Below are positions 50,823-59,775 of a stretch of 64,000 nucleotides of DNA, piece by piece (the stretch's first letter is position 1; each line of letters begins with the position of its first letter). The stretch spans positions 124,001 to 188,000 of the forward strand of contig NZ_JBHFQG010000001.1 of the NCBI RefSeq assembly GCF_041949975.1. The letters are read 5' to 3'. The DNA comes from Alteribacillus sp041949975. GTDB lineage: Bacteria; Bacillota; Bacilli; Bacillales; Marinococcaceae. The notes beneath the pieces were generated by a model, which saw nothing but the letters and a program-made list of their open reading frames with translations, did no database searches and was not told where the DNA came from. Both the position numbers and the translations under genes were made by a program.

Positions 50823-50893
50823 AGCCTTCTCTTTTTTCGACAAAACAGAAACAAAGTTGCCTAATAAGCAACAAAATAGGAAGGAGTGTTGAG

Positions 50894-52219
50894 ATGATTA
50901 CTTCTGATCTGTTAAGTGACTTGAACTCTGTGTTATCTGACTCCCATGTGGATGAAAAAATGTCACCAAACCAGCTGTATGGAAACGATGGGAGCATTGT
51001 GGTTACTCCACTAACAGAAGGGGATATTGCAGCTGTTCTTCGTTATGCTAACGATAACGATAAAACGATAACGATAGAAGGAAATGGCTCGAAAAGAGGG
51101 TTTGGCGGGACGAAAGAAAAAACAGATATTCTGTTGTCACTTGCTGAATATAAAGGAATCATTGAACATACTGTTGGCGATATGACGATTATTGTGAAAC
51201 CAGGAACACCCTTTCAGGAGCTCCAGGATTACCTTGCTGAACATAATCAAAAGATTTCTCTTGACCCGGCTCATCCAGAAGAATCAACCATCGGCGGAGT
51301 CATTGCTGCAAACGACAGCGGTCCTAAGCGGCTCGGCTACGGGTCAGCACGGGATCACATTATTGGATTAAGAATTGCTTATCCGAATGGAGAAGTGATC
51401 CGCTCCGGCGGCAAAGTAGTGAAAAATGTAGCGGGCTACGACATGAATAAGCTTTTTGTCGGTTCGATGGGAACACTCGGTGTCGTTTCTGAAATTGCTT
51501 TAAAGCTGCGACCTCTTCCAAAGTACGAGAGCTTAATACTTTTAGCTTTTGAAGAAGGAAACGAAGAAGATCTTCGTTCATTTGCAGTACGGTTTCTAGA
51601 CTCCATGATGGAACCTGTTTCATTAGAATTGTTAACCCCAGTGCTTTCTGAAAAGCTGACCGGGCAAAAAGTTTATACATTAGCGATTGCTTTTGAAGAT
51701 GTAGAAAGCTCCGTTCACTATCAGAAGGATTTTGTGAAAAATATGGAATCCGGTGCTTCTCAAATAACCACTCTAGCTCAGCAGGAAGCTAAAGATTTTT
51801 GGAAGCGATTCAATAGATTTTTTCCAAATGGTCGAACCGAACCTGCAGGACAGGAAACAGAGGCTGTAATTAAGGTTGGGGTAAAAAACCTTGATGTGAT
51901 ACAAGTCTTAAAAGAAAGCGAACTTCTAGAAGATGCTCATAATGTTTCGGTTAATGCTCATGGAAGCCTAGGTCATGGTTTATGCCAGGTTCACGTGCAA
52001 GGAGCGCATAAAGATGTTATCGCGGTTGTTGGTTCTTTACGAGAAACTATTAAGCAATTAACCGGCTATGCGGTGATAAAGCATTTCCCGCTAGAACTTC
52101 GGAAGACGATAGATGTTTGGGGAGAAACACCTTCTTATTTCTTTTTGTTGGAAGGAATTAAGACAAAAATTGACCCTAAGAAAACGCTCAATCCTAAGCG
52201 CTACGTAGGAGGGTTATAA
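50894..52219 (+). CDS. glcE: glycolate oxidase FAD-binding subunit GlcE-like
   Basis: A 441-residue FAD-linked oxidase. VVTPLTEGDIAAVLRYANDN, GNGSKRGFGGTKEKTD, IIVKPGTPFQELQ, STIGGVIAANDSGPKRLGYGSARDH and GGKVVKNVAGYDMNKL are the PCMH FAD-binding blocks. With GlcD and GlcF it oxidises glycolate or a similar 2-hydroxy acid and passes electrons to the membrane. GGAAGGAGTG precedes the ATG. Confidence 0.87.
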   Translation: MITSDLLSDLNSVLSDSHVDEKMSPNQLYGNDGSIVVTPLTEGDIAAVLRYANDNDKTITIEGNGSKRGFGGTKEKTDILLSLAEYKGIIEHTVGDMTIIVKPGTPFQELQDYLAEHNQKISLDPAHPEESTIGGVIAANDSGPKRLGYGSARDHIIGLRIAYPNGEVIRSGGKVVKNVAGYDMNKLFVGSMGTLGVVSEIALKLRPLPKYESLILLAFEEGNEEDLRSFAVRFLDSMMEPVSLELLTPVLSEKLTGQKVYTLAIAFEDVESSVHYQKDFVKNMESGASQITTLAQQEAKDFWKRFNRFFPNGRTEPAGQETEAVIKVGVKNLDVIQVLKESELLEDAHNVSVNAHGSLGHGLCQVHVQGAHKDVIAVVGSLRETIKQLTGYAVIKHFPLELRKTIDVWGETPSYFFLLEGIKTKIDPKKTLNPKRYVGGL

Positions 52220-52222
52220 AAG

Positions 52223-53584
52223 ATGAGTATGAAAGAGAAAGATATCGTTCAAGAGCCGCCGTGCTCGAGTCAAAGCTTAAACAATTATTTGTGGAAAGAT
52301 AAACCGGATGAAGATAAATGGGCGGATTGCGTACACTGCGGCATGTGTTTAGAAGCCTGTCCAACCTATGAAATTACTGGACAAGAGCAGCATTCTCCGC
52401 GGGGACGCGTCCATTTAATTAAATCGGTCGCGGACGGAAAACTGGAAGTTAACGAACAGTTTATGGATCCTGTGTTTGCTTGTCTGGACTGTAAAGCTTG
52501 CACGACAGCGTGCCCGGCCGATGTCGATGTTGGCGGTTTGATCGAAGAAGCGCGCGGTCAAATTCGGCAGGCCATGCCGTTAACAGGCTGGAGAGGAGCG
52601 GTCAGCAAATTTTTCTTACATGGACTTTTCCCTCATCCAGGTCGTCTCCAGTCGGCTGGCAATCTATTAAAATTGTATCAAAAAAGCGGAGTGCAGACTG
52701 CTGTTCGTAAAACAGGACTATTAAAAATCATGCCTGAGCATTTGGCGACAATGGAAACTGTGATGCCGAAAGTAAAACAGTCTGTTCGGAAAAAATATAA
52801 TAAGGAAGAAGTCGTTAAAGCAAAAGGTGAAACGAAAAATGAAGTCGCGTTTCTCGTAGGCTGTGTGATGGATGTTATGTTTAGTGACATTAATGACTCT
52901 ACAGTTAATGTATTGACCCGAAACGGAAACGACGTTGCTATCCCTAAAAAACAGACATGCTGTGGAGCGCTTCACGTGCATGCTGGGGACCGTGATATGG
53001 GAAGAAAGCTCGCTAAGCAAAACATTGAAGCGTTTGGACACACAGATACCGTTGTTGCAAATGCTGCAGGCTGCGGCTGTATGTTAACAGAATATCCGGA
53101 GTTATTCCGTGAAGAAGAAACAGAGTGGCGTGAACGAGCAGAAGAATTTGCCGCCAAAGTGGTGGATGTTTCTAAATACCTTCATGACAGTGGTTATGAA
53201 AAACCAAAAGCTGAAATAAACACAAAGCTGACGTACCATGATGCCTGTCATTTAGCGCACGGGCAGGGTGTTCGCCAGGAGCCTCGTGAGCTTCTGCTTG
53301 ATATTCCTGGTGTAGAAATGGTGCCGATGCCAAATGCAGACCGCTGCTGCGGCAGTGCAGGAATCTATAACATTACCAATCCGGAAATGGCAGATGGTGT
53401 ATTGGAAAGTAAAATGGAAAACGTGCCGGAAGAAGTCGAAATGATCTCCATGGGTAACCCAGGCTGCATGCTGCAAATGGCAATGGGAGTAGAAAAATAC
53501 GGAAGAAATCAAAAGATTGTGCACACGATTCAGCTCTTAGACTGGGCTTATCAAAAAGAAGATAAGCAAAGGGGGCAGACATGA
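52223..53584 (+). CDS. glcF: glycolate oxidase iron-sulfur subunit GlcF
   Basis: A 453-residue Fe-S protein. CVHCGMCLEACPTYE (~37-51) and CLDCKACTTACPADV (~87-101) bind two 4Fe-4S clusters. Two C-terminal CCG domains follow (CCGALHVHAGDR and CCGSAGIYNIT). It is the electron-transfer subunit between GlcDE and the quinone pool. The ATG follows glcE by three bases with GGAGGG upstream. The stop overlaps glcD (ATGA). Confidence 0.9.
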   Translation: MSMKEKDIVQEPPCSSQSLNNYLWKDKPDEDKWADCVHCGMCLEACPTYEITGQEQHSPRGRVHLIKSVADGKLEVNEQFMDPVFACLDCKACTTACPADVDVGGLIEEARGQIRQAMPLTGWRGAVSKFFLHGLFPHPGRLQSAGNLLKLYQKSGVQTAVRKTGLLKIMPEHLATMETVMPKVKQSVRKKYNKEEVVKAKGETKNEVAFLVGCVMDVMFSDINDSTVNVLTRNGNDVAIPKKQTCCGALHVHAGDRDMGRKLAKQNIEAFGHTDTVVANAAGCGCMLTEYPELFREEETEWRERAEEFAAKVVDVSKYLHDSGYEKPKAEINTKLTYHDACHLAHGQGVRQEPRELLLDIPGVEMVPMPNADRCCGSAGIYNITNPEMADGVLESKMENVPEEVEMISMGNPGCMLQMAMGVEKYGRNQKIVHTIQLLDWAYQKEDKQRGQT

Positions 53585-55041
53585 TGCTGAGAAAAAAGGG
53601 ATTAAAAACAAACGACAAACATATAAAAAAGTTAGCAGCTATTGTGGGGCCGAAAGAAATTCTTTTTCACAAAGAAGATTTGATCTCTTATGAATCGGAT
53701 GGATTTACGATACACACGCACATGCCAAAAGCAGTGGTTTTTCCAAAAAATACAGAAGAAGTAGCAGAAATTGTAAAGTACTGCGCAGACCATGACCTTC
53801 CTTTTCTTGCCAGAGGAGCAGGGACGGGACTTAGCGGGGGAGCAATCCCGTTAAATGGGGAAGTCATTATAAGCCTTGTTAAAATGAAACGTTTGTTAAG
53901 CGTCGACCTTGAGAATCGGCGGGCTGTCGTAGAACCTGGTTACGTGAATCTTAAATTAACAAATTCTATTTCAGATAAGGGTTATTATTATGCGCCGGAT
54001 CCATCGAGCCAGTATTGCTGTACGATAGGCGGAAATGTGGCGGAAAACGCAGGGGGAGCACACTGTCTGAAGTACGGCGTTACGACCAATCATATTTTAG
54101 GACTTGAGGTTGTTTCTCCAACAGGAGAGATTATGGAAATCGGCCATGATGGTATTCCGGATGCTCCAGGCTATGATTTGCTTGGAATCTTAACGGGTTC
54201 AGAGGGGACCTTAGGCATTGTTACCAAAATAACGGTACGGATTTTGAAAAACCCAGAAGAAAAACAGACAGTTCTTGCTTATTTTGATGATGTAAAGGAT
54301 GGAAGCCAGGCTGTATCAGATATCGTTTCCGCTGGAATCGTTCCGGCAGCGCTTGAAATGATGGATAAGACCGCCATTAAAGCAGTTGAAGCAGCTTCCT
54401 TTCCGGTCGGACACCCAAAAGACATTGAAGCATTACTGCTCATTGAAGTAGATGGTATTTCGGTAGGTATCGAAGAGCAGATTAATGAGATTTTAGATGT
54501 GTGTAAAAAGCGAAATGTTCGTTCTGTGAAAGTAGCACAGGATGAACAAGAAAGAGCGAAATGGTGGGCGAACCGAAAAACAGGCTTTGGGGCGATGGGA
54601 GCAATTTCTCCGGATTATCTCGTCCAGGATGGTGTCATTCCGAGAAGCACCCTTCCAGAAGTTCTCCATCGTATTAGCGAAATCAGCAAGGAAAGCGGCC
54701 TTCGAATCGCGAATATCTTTCATGCCGGTGATGGTAACTTGCATCCGCTTATTCTCTTTGACTCCAGAATACCCGGGCAGACCGATAAAGCATTAGAAGC
54801 TGGAAGTGCATGTTTGCAGGCTTGTGCCGATGTTGGCGGCTCCATTACCGGTGAGCACGGAGTTGGGATTGAAAAACGAGAAGAAATGCGCTTTGTGTTT
54901 ACAGACAAAGAAATAGAAGCACAAACCGATATACGGGAAGTATTTAATCCTCATTATTTATTAAACGCAGGAAAGCTGTTTCCATCTCCAGGGCGATGTG
55001 CAGAAGTGAAAAAAGAATTAAAAGCCGCTGCTTCAGAATAA
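53581..55041 (+). CDS. glcD: glycolate oxidase FAD subunit GlcD
   Basis: A 486-residue FAD-linked oxidase. ARGAGTGLSGGAIPLNGEV, DPSSQYCCTIGGNVAENAGGAH, LKYGVTTNHILGLEVVSPTGEI and the C-terminal GNLHPLILFD and GSITGEHGVGIEKREEM match GlcD. It is the catalytic subunit for 2-hydroxyacid oxidation. It overlaps glcF by four bases, so glcEFD is one coupled unit. Confidence 0.9.
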   Translation: MMLRKKGLKTNDKHIKKLAAIVGPKEILFHKEDLISYESDGFTIHTHMPKAVVFPKNTEEVAEIVKYCADHDLPFLARGAGTGLSGGAIPLNGEVIISLVKMKRLLSVDLENRRAVVEPGYVNLKLTNSISDKGYYYAPDPSSQYCCTIGGNVAENAGGAHCLKYGVTTNHILGLEVVSPTGEIMEIGHDGIPDAPGYDLLGILTGSEGTLGIVTKITVRILKNPEEKQTVLAYFDDVKDGSQAVSDIVSAGIVPAALEMMDKTAIKAVEAASFPVGHPKDIEALLLIEVDGISVGIEEQINEILDVCKKRNVRSVKVAQDEQERAKWWANRKTGFGAMGAISPDYLVQDGVIPRSTLPEVLHRISEISKESGLRIANIFHAGDGNLHPLILFDSRIPGQTDKALEAGSACLQACADVGGSITGEHGVGIEKREEMRFVFTDKEIEAQTDIREVFNPHYLLNAGKLFPSPGRCAEVKKELKAAASE

Positions 55042-55070
55042 AAAAACTGAAATAGAAAGGAAACTGGATC

Positions 55071-55850
55071 ATGAAATTTACTAGATTTGCTGTCGAATCA
55101 GATATTCTTAACGGTGTAGTAACGGAAGAAGGTATCAAAGAAATTGAAGGAGATATTTTTGAAAACTGGAGCTATACTGGGCGAATCTTTTCTGAAAGCG
55201 ATGTGACATTGCTTGCGCCGCTTGAGCCAAACCAAATTATTGGCATCGGAGCAAACTTTGTGGCGAAGGCAGAAGACCGCCCGGACACCTTGCCGGAAAT
55301 CCCTGTATTTTTCTTTAAACCGACATCTTCTGTGATTGGACCAGAAGAAGAAATTGTTATCCCGGGCGGCATTGAAGAAGTTAAATTTGAATCAGAGCTG
55401 GCTGTTGTTATTGGAAAAGATACAAAAAATGTGGGAGCAGAAGATGTATTGAATCACGTATTTGGCTATACTGTCGGCAATGATGTAACAGCCCCGCAGT
55501 ACTTCCATGAAGATGGTCATTGGATGGCGGGGAAATCGTTTGATACTTTCACGCCGCTTGGCCCTTACCTTAAGACAGAGCTTGATCCATTACATGTAAG
55601 TGTAGAATCGAGACTGGATAATGTGGAGAAACAAAACAGTCCTACCGATTTAATGATCGTTCCTATTCGCGAAATGATTTCCTATTTATCTAGTGTGATG
55701 ACCTTAAGAAAAGGCGATGTCATTTTAACGGGCAGTCCTGTCGGTGCTGAAATGACAGGAGAAGGCAGTACGATTGAATGTGAAATTGAAGAAATAGGTG
55801 TGTTAAGAAACAGCTTCGTAAAAGCAGAACGAAGCGCACCGTCTGTGTAA
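55071..55850 (+). CDS. fumarylacetoacetate hydrolase (FAH) family protein
   Basis: A 259-residue FAH-fold enzyme. IIGIGANFVAKAED, PVFFFKPTSSVIGPEEEIVIPGG, FESELAVVIGKD with metal-binding acids, and GYTVGNDVTAPQYFHEDGHWMAGKSFDTFTPLGP are family blocks; GDVILTGSPVG closes it. Members hydrolyse or decarboxylate 2-oxo acids. It follows glcD by 29 bases with GAAAGGAAA upstream, probably in the same operon. A hairpin (CCGGCTT/AAGCCGG and a T run) follows at about 55866-55910. Confidence 0.83.
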   Translation: MKFTRFAVESDILNGVVTEEGIKEIEGDIFENWSYTGRIFSESDVTLLAPLEPNQIIGIGANFVAKAEDRPDTLPEIPVFFFKPTSSVIGPEEEIVIPGGIEEVKFESELAVVIGKDTKNVGAEDVLNHVFGYTVGNDVTAPQYFHEDGHWMAGKSFDTFTPLGPYLKTELDPLHVSVESRLDNVEKQNSPTDLMIVPIREMISYLSSVMTLRKGDVILTGSPVGAEMTGEGSTIECEIEEIGVLRNSFVKAERSAPSV

Positions 55851-55968
55851 AAATAAAGATCGCGACCGGCTTGTTTGGAAGTCTGAACGATAAGCCGGCG
55901 CGGCTTTTTGCTGTTCTATTTTTATAAGGGAAGAAAGAATATAATTTTGCGTTTTGATGTCAAATAAC

Positions 55969-56050
55969 CTCCAGTCAATTAAAGGCAGAAAGCGCCTTTA
56001 TGCCTGGAGAACATTTACCTGTCGAGGCTGACCAGAGCGCTTGCGCTTTT
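55969..56050 (+). promoter_or_regulatory. structured leader before the LctP-type permease gene
   Basis: Nested stems CTCCAG/CTGGAG (55969-55974 with 56004-56009) and AAAGGC/GCCTTT (55981-55986 with 55994-55999) are followed by a short hairpin AGCGC/GCGCT (56036-56040 with 56043-56047) running into TTTC. No known riboswitch class was recognised. Confidence 0.4.
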
Positions 56051-56150
56051 CAAAAAAATAATTCGTCATAAATAGGCAGCCCCGCATATGGCGGATTATT
56101 TTATATATAAAAAACAAAATATTATGAAAAAAGGAAAGAGGGGAAAAGAA

Positions 56151-57932
56151 ATGAGTACTGGAATGTTGGCCTTTTTATCTCTTTTACCGATTATTGTAGT
56201 AGCCGTGTTTCTCGTAGGGCTGCGCTGGCCTGCTAGTAAAGCCATGCCGATTTCTTTTGTGGTAGCTGTTGTACTGGCATTGTTTGTATGGGGAGTACCG
56301 GGAGCGACTGTAGCAGCAGCGTCCGTAAACGGTCTGGTTACGGCAATATCCCTGTTGTATATTATTTTCGGGGCAATTTTGCTTCTGAACACCTTGCAAG
56401 AAAGCGGCGGGCTAAAAACCATTCGGCAGGGATTCACAGATATTTCGCCGGACCGCCGGGTGCAGGTTATCATTATTGCCTGGTTGTTTGGTTCCTTTAT
56501 TGAAGGTTCTGCTGGTTTTGGAACTCCGGCAGCCGTAGCGGTTCCTTTGCTGGTTGGACTAGGCTTTCCAGCGATGGCGGCAGTTGTCGCAGGGATGGTT
56601 ATTCAAAGCACACCAGTATCCTTCGGGGCAGCCGGAACACCGATGCTTGTAGGGGTGCAGGAAGGGTTAGCGGCTGATGCATCCATCACCAGTAATTTTC
56701 TCGCTCTCACCACAGAGATTGCTGGAAAAGTAGCTATTCTTCACGCAGTAGCGGGGATGCTGATCCCGTTATTCATGGTCGCTTTGATGACAAGGTTTTT
56801 TGGGAAAAATAAATCATTTGCAGAAGGCATTAAAATGTGGAAGTTTGCGCTTTTCGCTTCGGTCTCCATGACCATTCCATATGTGATTGTAGCGAATGTT
56901 CTCGGTCCTGAGTTCCCATCTATGATCGGCGGATTAGTTGGTTTAGCTATCGTAGTAACAGCAGCGAAAAAAGGATTTCTTATGCCGCCAAAAGAAGAAG
57001 TTTGGGATTTTGATGACAAATCAAAATGGAGTCCAGAGTGGATCGGCTCTATTGAAATCAAAGATATTGCGCACAAAAGCGGAAACATGAGCATGGTTCG
57101 TGCGTGGATACCTTATTTGTTAATTGGTGTTTTTCTCGTAATCACAAGATTGCAAGCGTTTCCATTTAATGAGTGGCTTAGTTCCTGGACGTTAGGAATG
57201 GAAAATCTTTTTGGAACAGATATTTCCGCAGGATTTGAACCTTTATTTTCTCCAGGAACCGTATTTATCGTCGTTTCTTTAATTACATTTTTTATTCATG
57301 GATTAAACGGAACTTCATACAAAAAAGCATGGTCTCATTCTGCTAAAACGATGATTGCCGCCTCTGCTGCTTTAATCTTCACCGTGCCAATGGTGCAAGT
57401 TTTCTTAAACTCAGGTGGAGGTGCTTCAGGTTTTGACAGCATGCCGGTAGAATTGGCAGGGGCTGTTGCAGCTGTAGCCGGCGAGTATTGGCCGTTATTT
57501 GGAACGTTTATCGGAGGCATGGGGGCATTTATCGCCGGGAGTAATACAGTAAGTAATATGATGTTTTCCTTATTCCAATTTGACGTAGGATCACGTATTG
57601 GAGTAGATTCTACCTGGATTGTTGCTCTGCAGGCTGTCGGCGGAGCAGCAGGAAACATGATCTGTGTGCATAACGTTGTTGCCGCCTGTGCAGTAGTTGG
57701 ACTCGTTGGGAAAGAAGGAGCCATTATACGAAAAACCATCTTCCCGTTTATCTATTACGCATTGCTGACGGGAGCGCTGGGTTACTCGATTGTTTGGTTC
57801 GATGAAAAAGGAATTCTCAACCTCGGTTCCCTTATTGTGCTGGCAATTGCGCTTGCTGCTGTTTATGTTATATCCACCAATAACAAACGAGTCCCTGTTA
57901 TTCCAAAACAGGATAAAACAGTGGGAATGTAA
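56151..57932 (+). CDS. lctP: L-lactate/glycolate permease (LctP family)
   Basis: A 593-residue membrane protein with about 14 helices. IIAWLFGSFIEGSAGFGTPAAVAVPLLVGLGFP, GAAGTPMLVGVQEG and FIGGMGAFIAGSNTVSNMMFSLFQ are LctP hallmarks. It is expected to import lactate, glycolate or a related 2-hydroxy acid for the adjacent GlcDEF. ATG at 56151 is chosen because AAGAGGGGAAAAG precedes it; the frame is open 21 codons further. A terminator follows. Confidence 0.9.
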   Translation: MSTGMLAFLSLLPIIVVAVFLVGLRWPASKAMPISFVVAVVLALFVWGVPGATVAAASVNGLVTAISLLYIIFGAILLLNTLQESGGLKTIRQGFTDISPDRRVQVIIIAWLFGSFIEGSAGFGTPAAVAVPLLVGLGFPAMAAVVAGMVIQSTPVSFGAAGTPMLVGVQEGLAADASITSNFLALTTEIAGKVAILHAVAGMLIPLFMVALMTRFFGKNKSFAEGIKMWKFALFASVSMTIPYVIVANVLGPEFPSMIGGLVGLAIVVTAAKKGFLMPPKEEVWDFDDKSKWSPEWIGSIEIKDIAHKSGNMSMVRAWIPYLLIGVFLVITRLQAFPFNEWLSSWTLGMENLFGTDISAGFEPLFSPGTVFIVVSLITFFIHGLNGTSYKKAWSHSAKTMIAASAALIFTVPMVQVFLNSGGGASGFDSMPVELAGAVAAVAGEYWPLFGTFIGGMGAFIAGSNTVSNMMFSLFQFDVGSRIGVDSTWIVALQAVGGAAGNMICVHNVVAACAVVGLVGKEGAIIRKTIFPFIYYALLTGALGYSIVWFDEKGILNLGSLIVLAIALAAVYVISTNNKRVPVIPKQDKTVGM

Positions 57933-57936
57933 AAAT

Positions 57937-57972
57937 GACACAGGCTCCGTTACGGGGCTTGTGTCTTTTTTC
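57937..57972 (+). terminator. terminator of lctP
   Basis: GACACA..GCTCCG and CGGGGC..TGTGTC form a stem followed by TTTTTTC. Confidence 0.75.
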
Positions 57973-58124
57973 TTCATTAATGAAAAAAGGAAAAAAGAAG
58001 AGATATCTGCGCATGATGAACGCTTACATCACTTTTGTTTTCGTTTTCATTTCATTATTTCCGTTTAGAAGTGGAAAAATAAGGATCATAATAAAGGTAT
58101 TCCATTTAAAAAGAAGGTAATGAA

Positions 58125-58190
58125 ATGAAACAATTATTAGCTCGTTTATTCGATTTTATGGACGAAGTCACTGAGAAAACGTGCAGATAA
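58125..58190 (+). CDS. candidate 21-aa peptide
   Basis: ATG with AAGAAGG upstream opens MKQLLARLFDFMDEVTEKTCR, an amphipathic peptide. A terminator hairpin (AGACACT..AGTGTCT with TTTTTTT) follows at about 58228-58267. It may be a real small gene or a chance frame. Confidence 0.25.
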   Translation: MKQLLARLFDFMDEVTEKTCR

Positions 58191-58227
58191 AATTCTAGAG
58201 CAAAACAGACGATAATTTTTTAAATAA

Positions 58228-58268
58228 AAAGTAGACACTAGGCAGAGTGAAGCCCAGTGTCTTTTTTT
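58228..58268. terminator. terminator hairpin before the HisD-like gene end
   Basis: AGACACTAGGC pairs with GCCCAGTGTCT, followed by TTTTTTT on the plus strand; an A run lies on the other side, so it may serve both strands. Confidence 0.65.
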
Positions 58269-58269
58269 C

Positions 58270-59544
58270 TTAATTGCTGTATCGTCTCACACGAAGCGAA
58301 GCTTGTTCTTTGTGCCCCATAAATCCTTCAAGCTCACAAAGACGCTCGGCATATTTTCCGATTTCAACGCTCGCTTCTTTGGTAGCTTTTTGATAGGTAC
58401 AGTTTTTGAGGAATTTTCCGACCCAGAGACCGCCGGTGTAGCGAGCTGCTTTTTTTGTTGGCAGCGTGTGGTTGGTACCAATCACTTTATCGCCGTAAGC
58501 GACGTTTGTTTCTGGCCCTAAAAACAGCGCACCGTAGTTTGATAGATTTTCAAGGAAGTAATCAGGGTCTTCTGTTATGACTTCTACGTGCTCATATGCT
58601 AGTTTATCAGCTTCGATAACGGCTTCTTCGAGGCTGTCTACAAGAATAATAGAGCCGTTGTCACGCCAAGCTGCTTCTGCCACGTCAGCCGTAGAAAGAG
58701 ATTTTAACTGACGGGCAATCTCATCATCGAGCGATTCCGCAAGCTTTTTAGAAGTAGTGATTAAAGCACCAGGGGAAGTTGGTCCGTGTTCGGCTTGACC
58801 TAAAATATCAGTGGCTACCATTTCCACATCTGCTGTATCATCAGCAATCACGAGGGTTTCAGTAGGACCTGCAAATAAATCAATTCCGACACGGCCAAAC
58901 AGCTGGCGCTTTGCTTCTGCAACAAACGGGTTACCAGGCCCGACAATCATATCTACAGGTTCAATGGTTTCTGTGCCGACAGCCATTGCGGTCATCGCTT
59001 GTACTCCGCCAAGAATGTAAATTTCATCAGCACCTGCTAGATGCATTGCTGCCACTGTTGCTGCCGGAATTTCTCCCTGGCAAGGAGGAGTGCAGGCAAT
59101 GATTCGTTCAACACCGGCGACTTTTGCTGTCAATATACTCATGTGAGAAGAAGCAACCATTGGATAGCGCCCGCCCGGAATGTAACATCCTACGCTGTTT
59201 ACTGGTATGTTTTTATGGCCAAGAATCACTCCAGGTCTCGTTTCTACTTCAATGTCCCGGATCGATTTTCTTTGATGTTCGGCAAAATTGCGAATTTGCT
59301 CTTGAGCAAACTTTATATCTTCCATAACTTCATCTGGAACAGAGGCTACTATGCTTTCTATTTCTGATTCAGAGAGGAGAAAGCTGTCCGGTGTCCATTT
59401 GTCAAATCGCTCTGATAGTTCGCGGATCGCCTCGTCTCCCCGGTTTTCTACATCCTCAATAATATTTTTTACAGCGTCTTGTACTTTTGCATCAGCTTCT
59501 TGAATTTCTTCTTCACTTTTTCCCTTCTTCAAATACGTAGCCAT
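58270..59544 (-). CDS. histidinol dehydrogenase-family alcohol dehydrogenase (HpsN-like)
   Basis: A 424-residue HisD-fold NAD-dependent dehydrogenase. PVNSVGCYIPGGRYPMVASSHMS, GADEIYILGGVQAMTAMAVGTETIEPVD, VGPGNPFVAEAKRQLFG, DLFAGPTE, LGQAEHGPTSPG (Zn ligands Gln/His), AYEHVEVI (catalytic Glu-His), GTNHTLPT and FMGHKEQASLRV (His ligand) are visible. No other his genes are near, and the neighbours are a LacI regulator, aldehyde dehydrogenase and symporter. That context fits HpsN-type enzymes, which oxidise 2,3-dihydroxypropane-1-sulfonate, or another diol dehydrogenase. An operator palindrome lies upstream. Confidence 0.82.
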   Translation of the reverse strand: MATYLKKGKSEEEIQEADAKVQDAVKNIIEDVENRGDEAIRELSERFDKWTPDSFLLSESEIESIVASVPDEVMEDIKFAQEQIRNFAEHQRKSIRDIEVETRPGVILGHKNIPVNSVGCYIPGGRYPMVASSHMSILTAKVAGVERIIACTPPCQGEIPAATVAAMHLAGADEIYILGGVQAMTAMAVGTETIEPVDMIVGPGNPFVAEAKRQLFGRVGIDLFAGPTETLVIADDTADVEMVATDILGQAEHGPTSPGALITTSKKLAESLDDEIARQLKSLSTADVAEAAWRDNGSIILVDSLEEAVIEADKLAYEHVEVITEDPDYFLENLSNYGALFLGPETNVAYGDKVIGTNHTLPTKKAARYTGGLWVGKFLKNCTYQKATKEASVEIGKYAERLCELEGFMGHKEQASLRVRRYSN

Positions 59545-59597
59545 GAAAACTCACTCCTTGTTGGATTTGATATCGCTTCCAAAAAACCGCTATTATT

Positions 59598-59611
59598 TGA
59601 ATACGTATTCA
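59598..59611. promoter_or_regulatory. LacI operator 1 (HisD-like gene)
   Basis: TGAATACGTATTCA, a perfect 14-base palindrome, 54 bases before the HisD-like start. Confidence 0.75.
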
Positions 59612-59697
59612 TGAAAACATTATAAATTCAAACGGATACAAAGTAAATGATTTATCTTAAAAATTTAAAATAGAAGGAAATTACACTGGTTTTAAGC

Positions 59698-59726
59698 TTG
59701 ACAAAAATAGAATGAAAATTTAGTAT
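59698..59726 (+). promoter_or_regulatory. SigA-type promoter of the LacI regulator gene
   Basis: TTGACA and TAGTAT with a 17-base spacer; operator 2 begins 17 bases after the -10 box. Confidence 0.6.
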
Positions 59727-59742
59727 GATTTACATAAACATT

Positions 59743-59756
59743 TGAATACGTATTCA
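59743..59756. promoter_or_regulatory. LacI operator 2 (regulator gene)
   Basis: A second exact copy of TGAATACGTATTCA, 20 bases before the LacI-family start codon, indicating autoregulation. Confidence 0.8.
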
Positions 59757-59775
59757 ATTTAAAGAAGGAGCTGTT

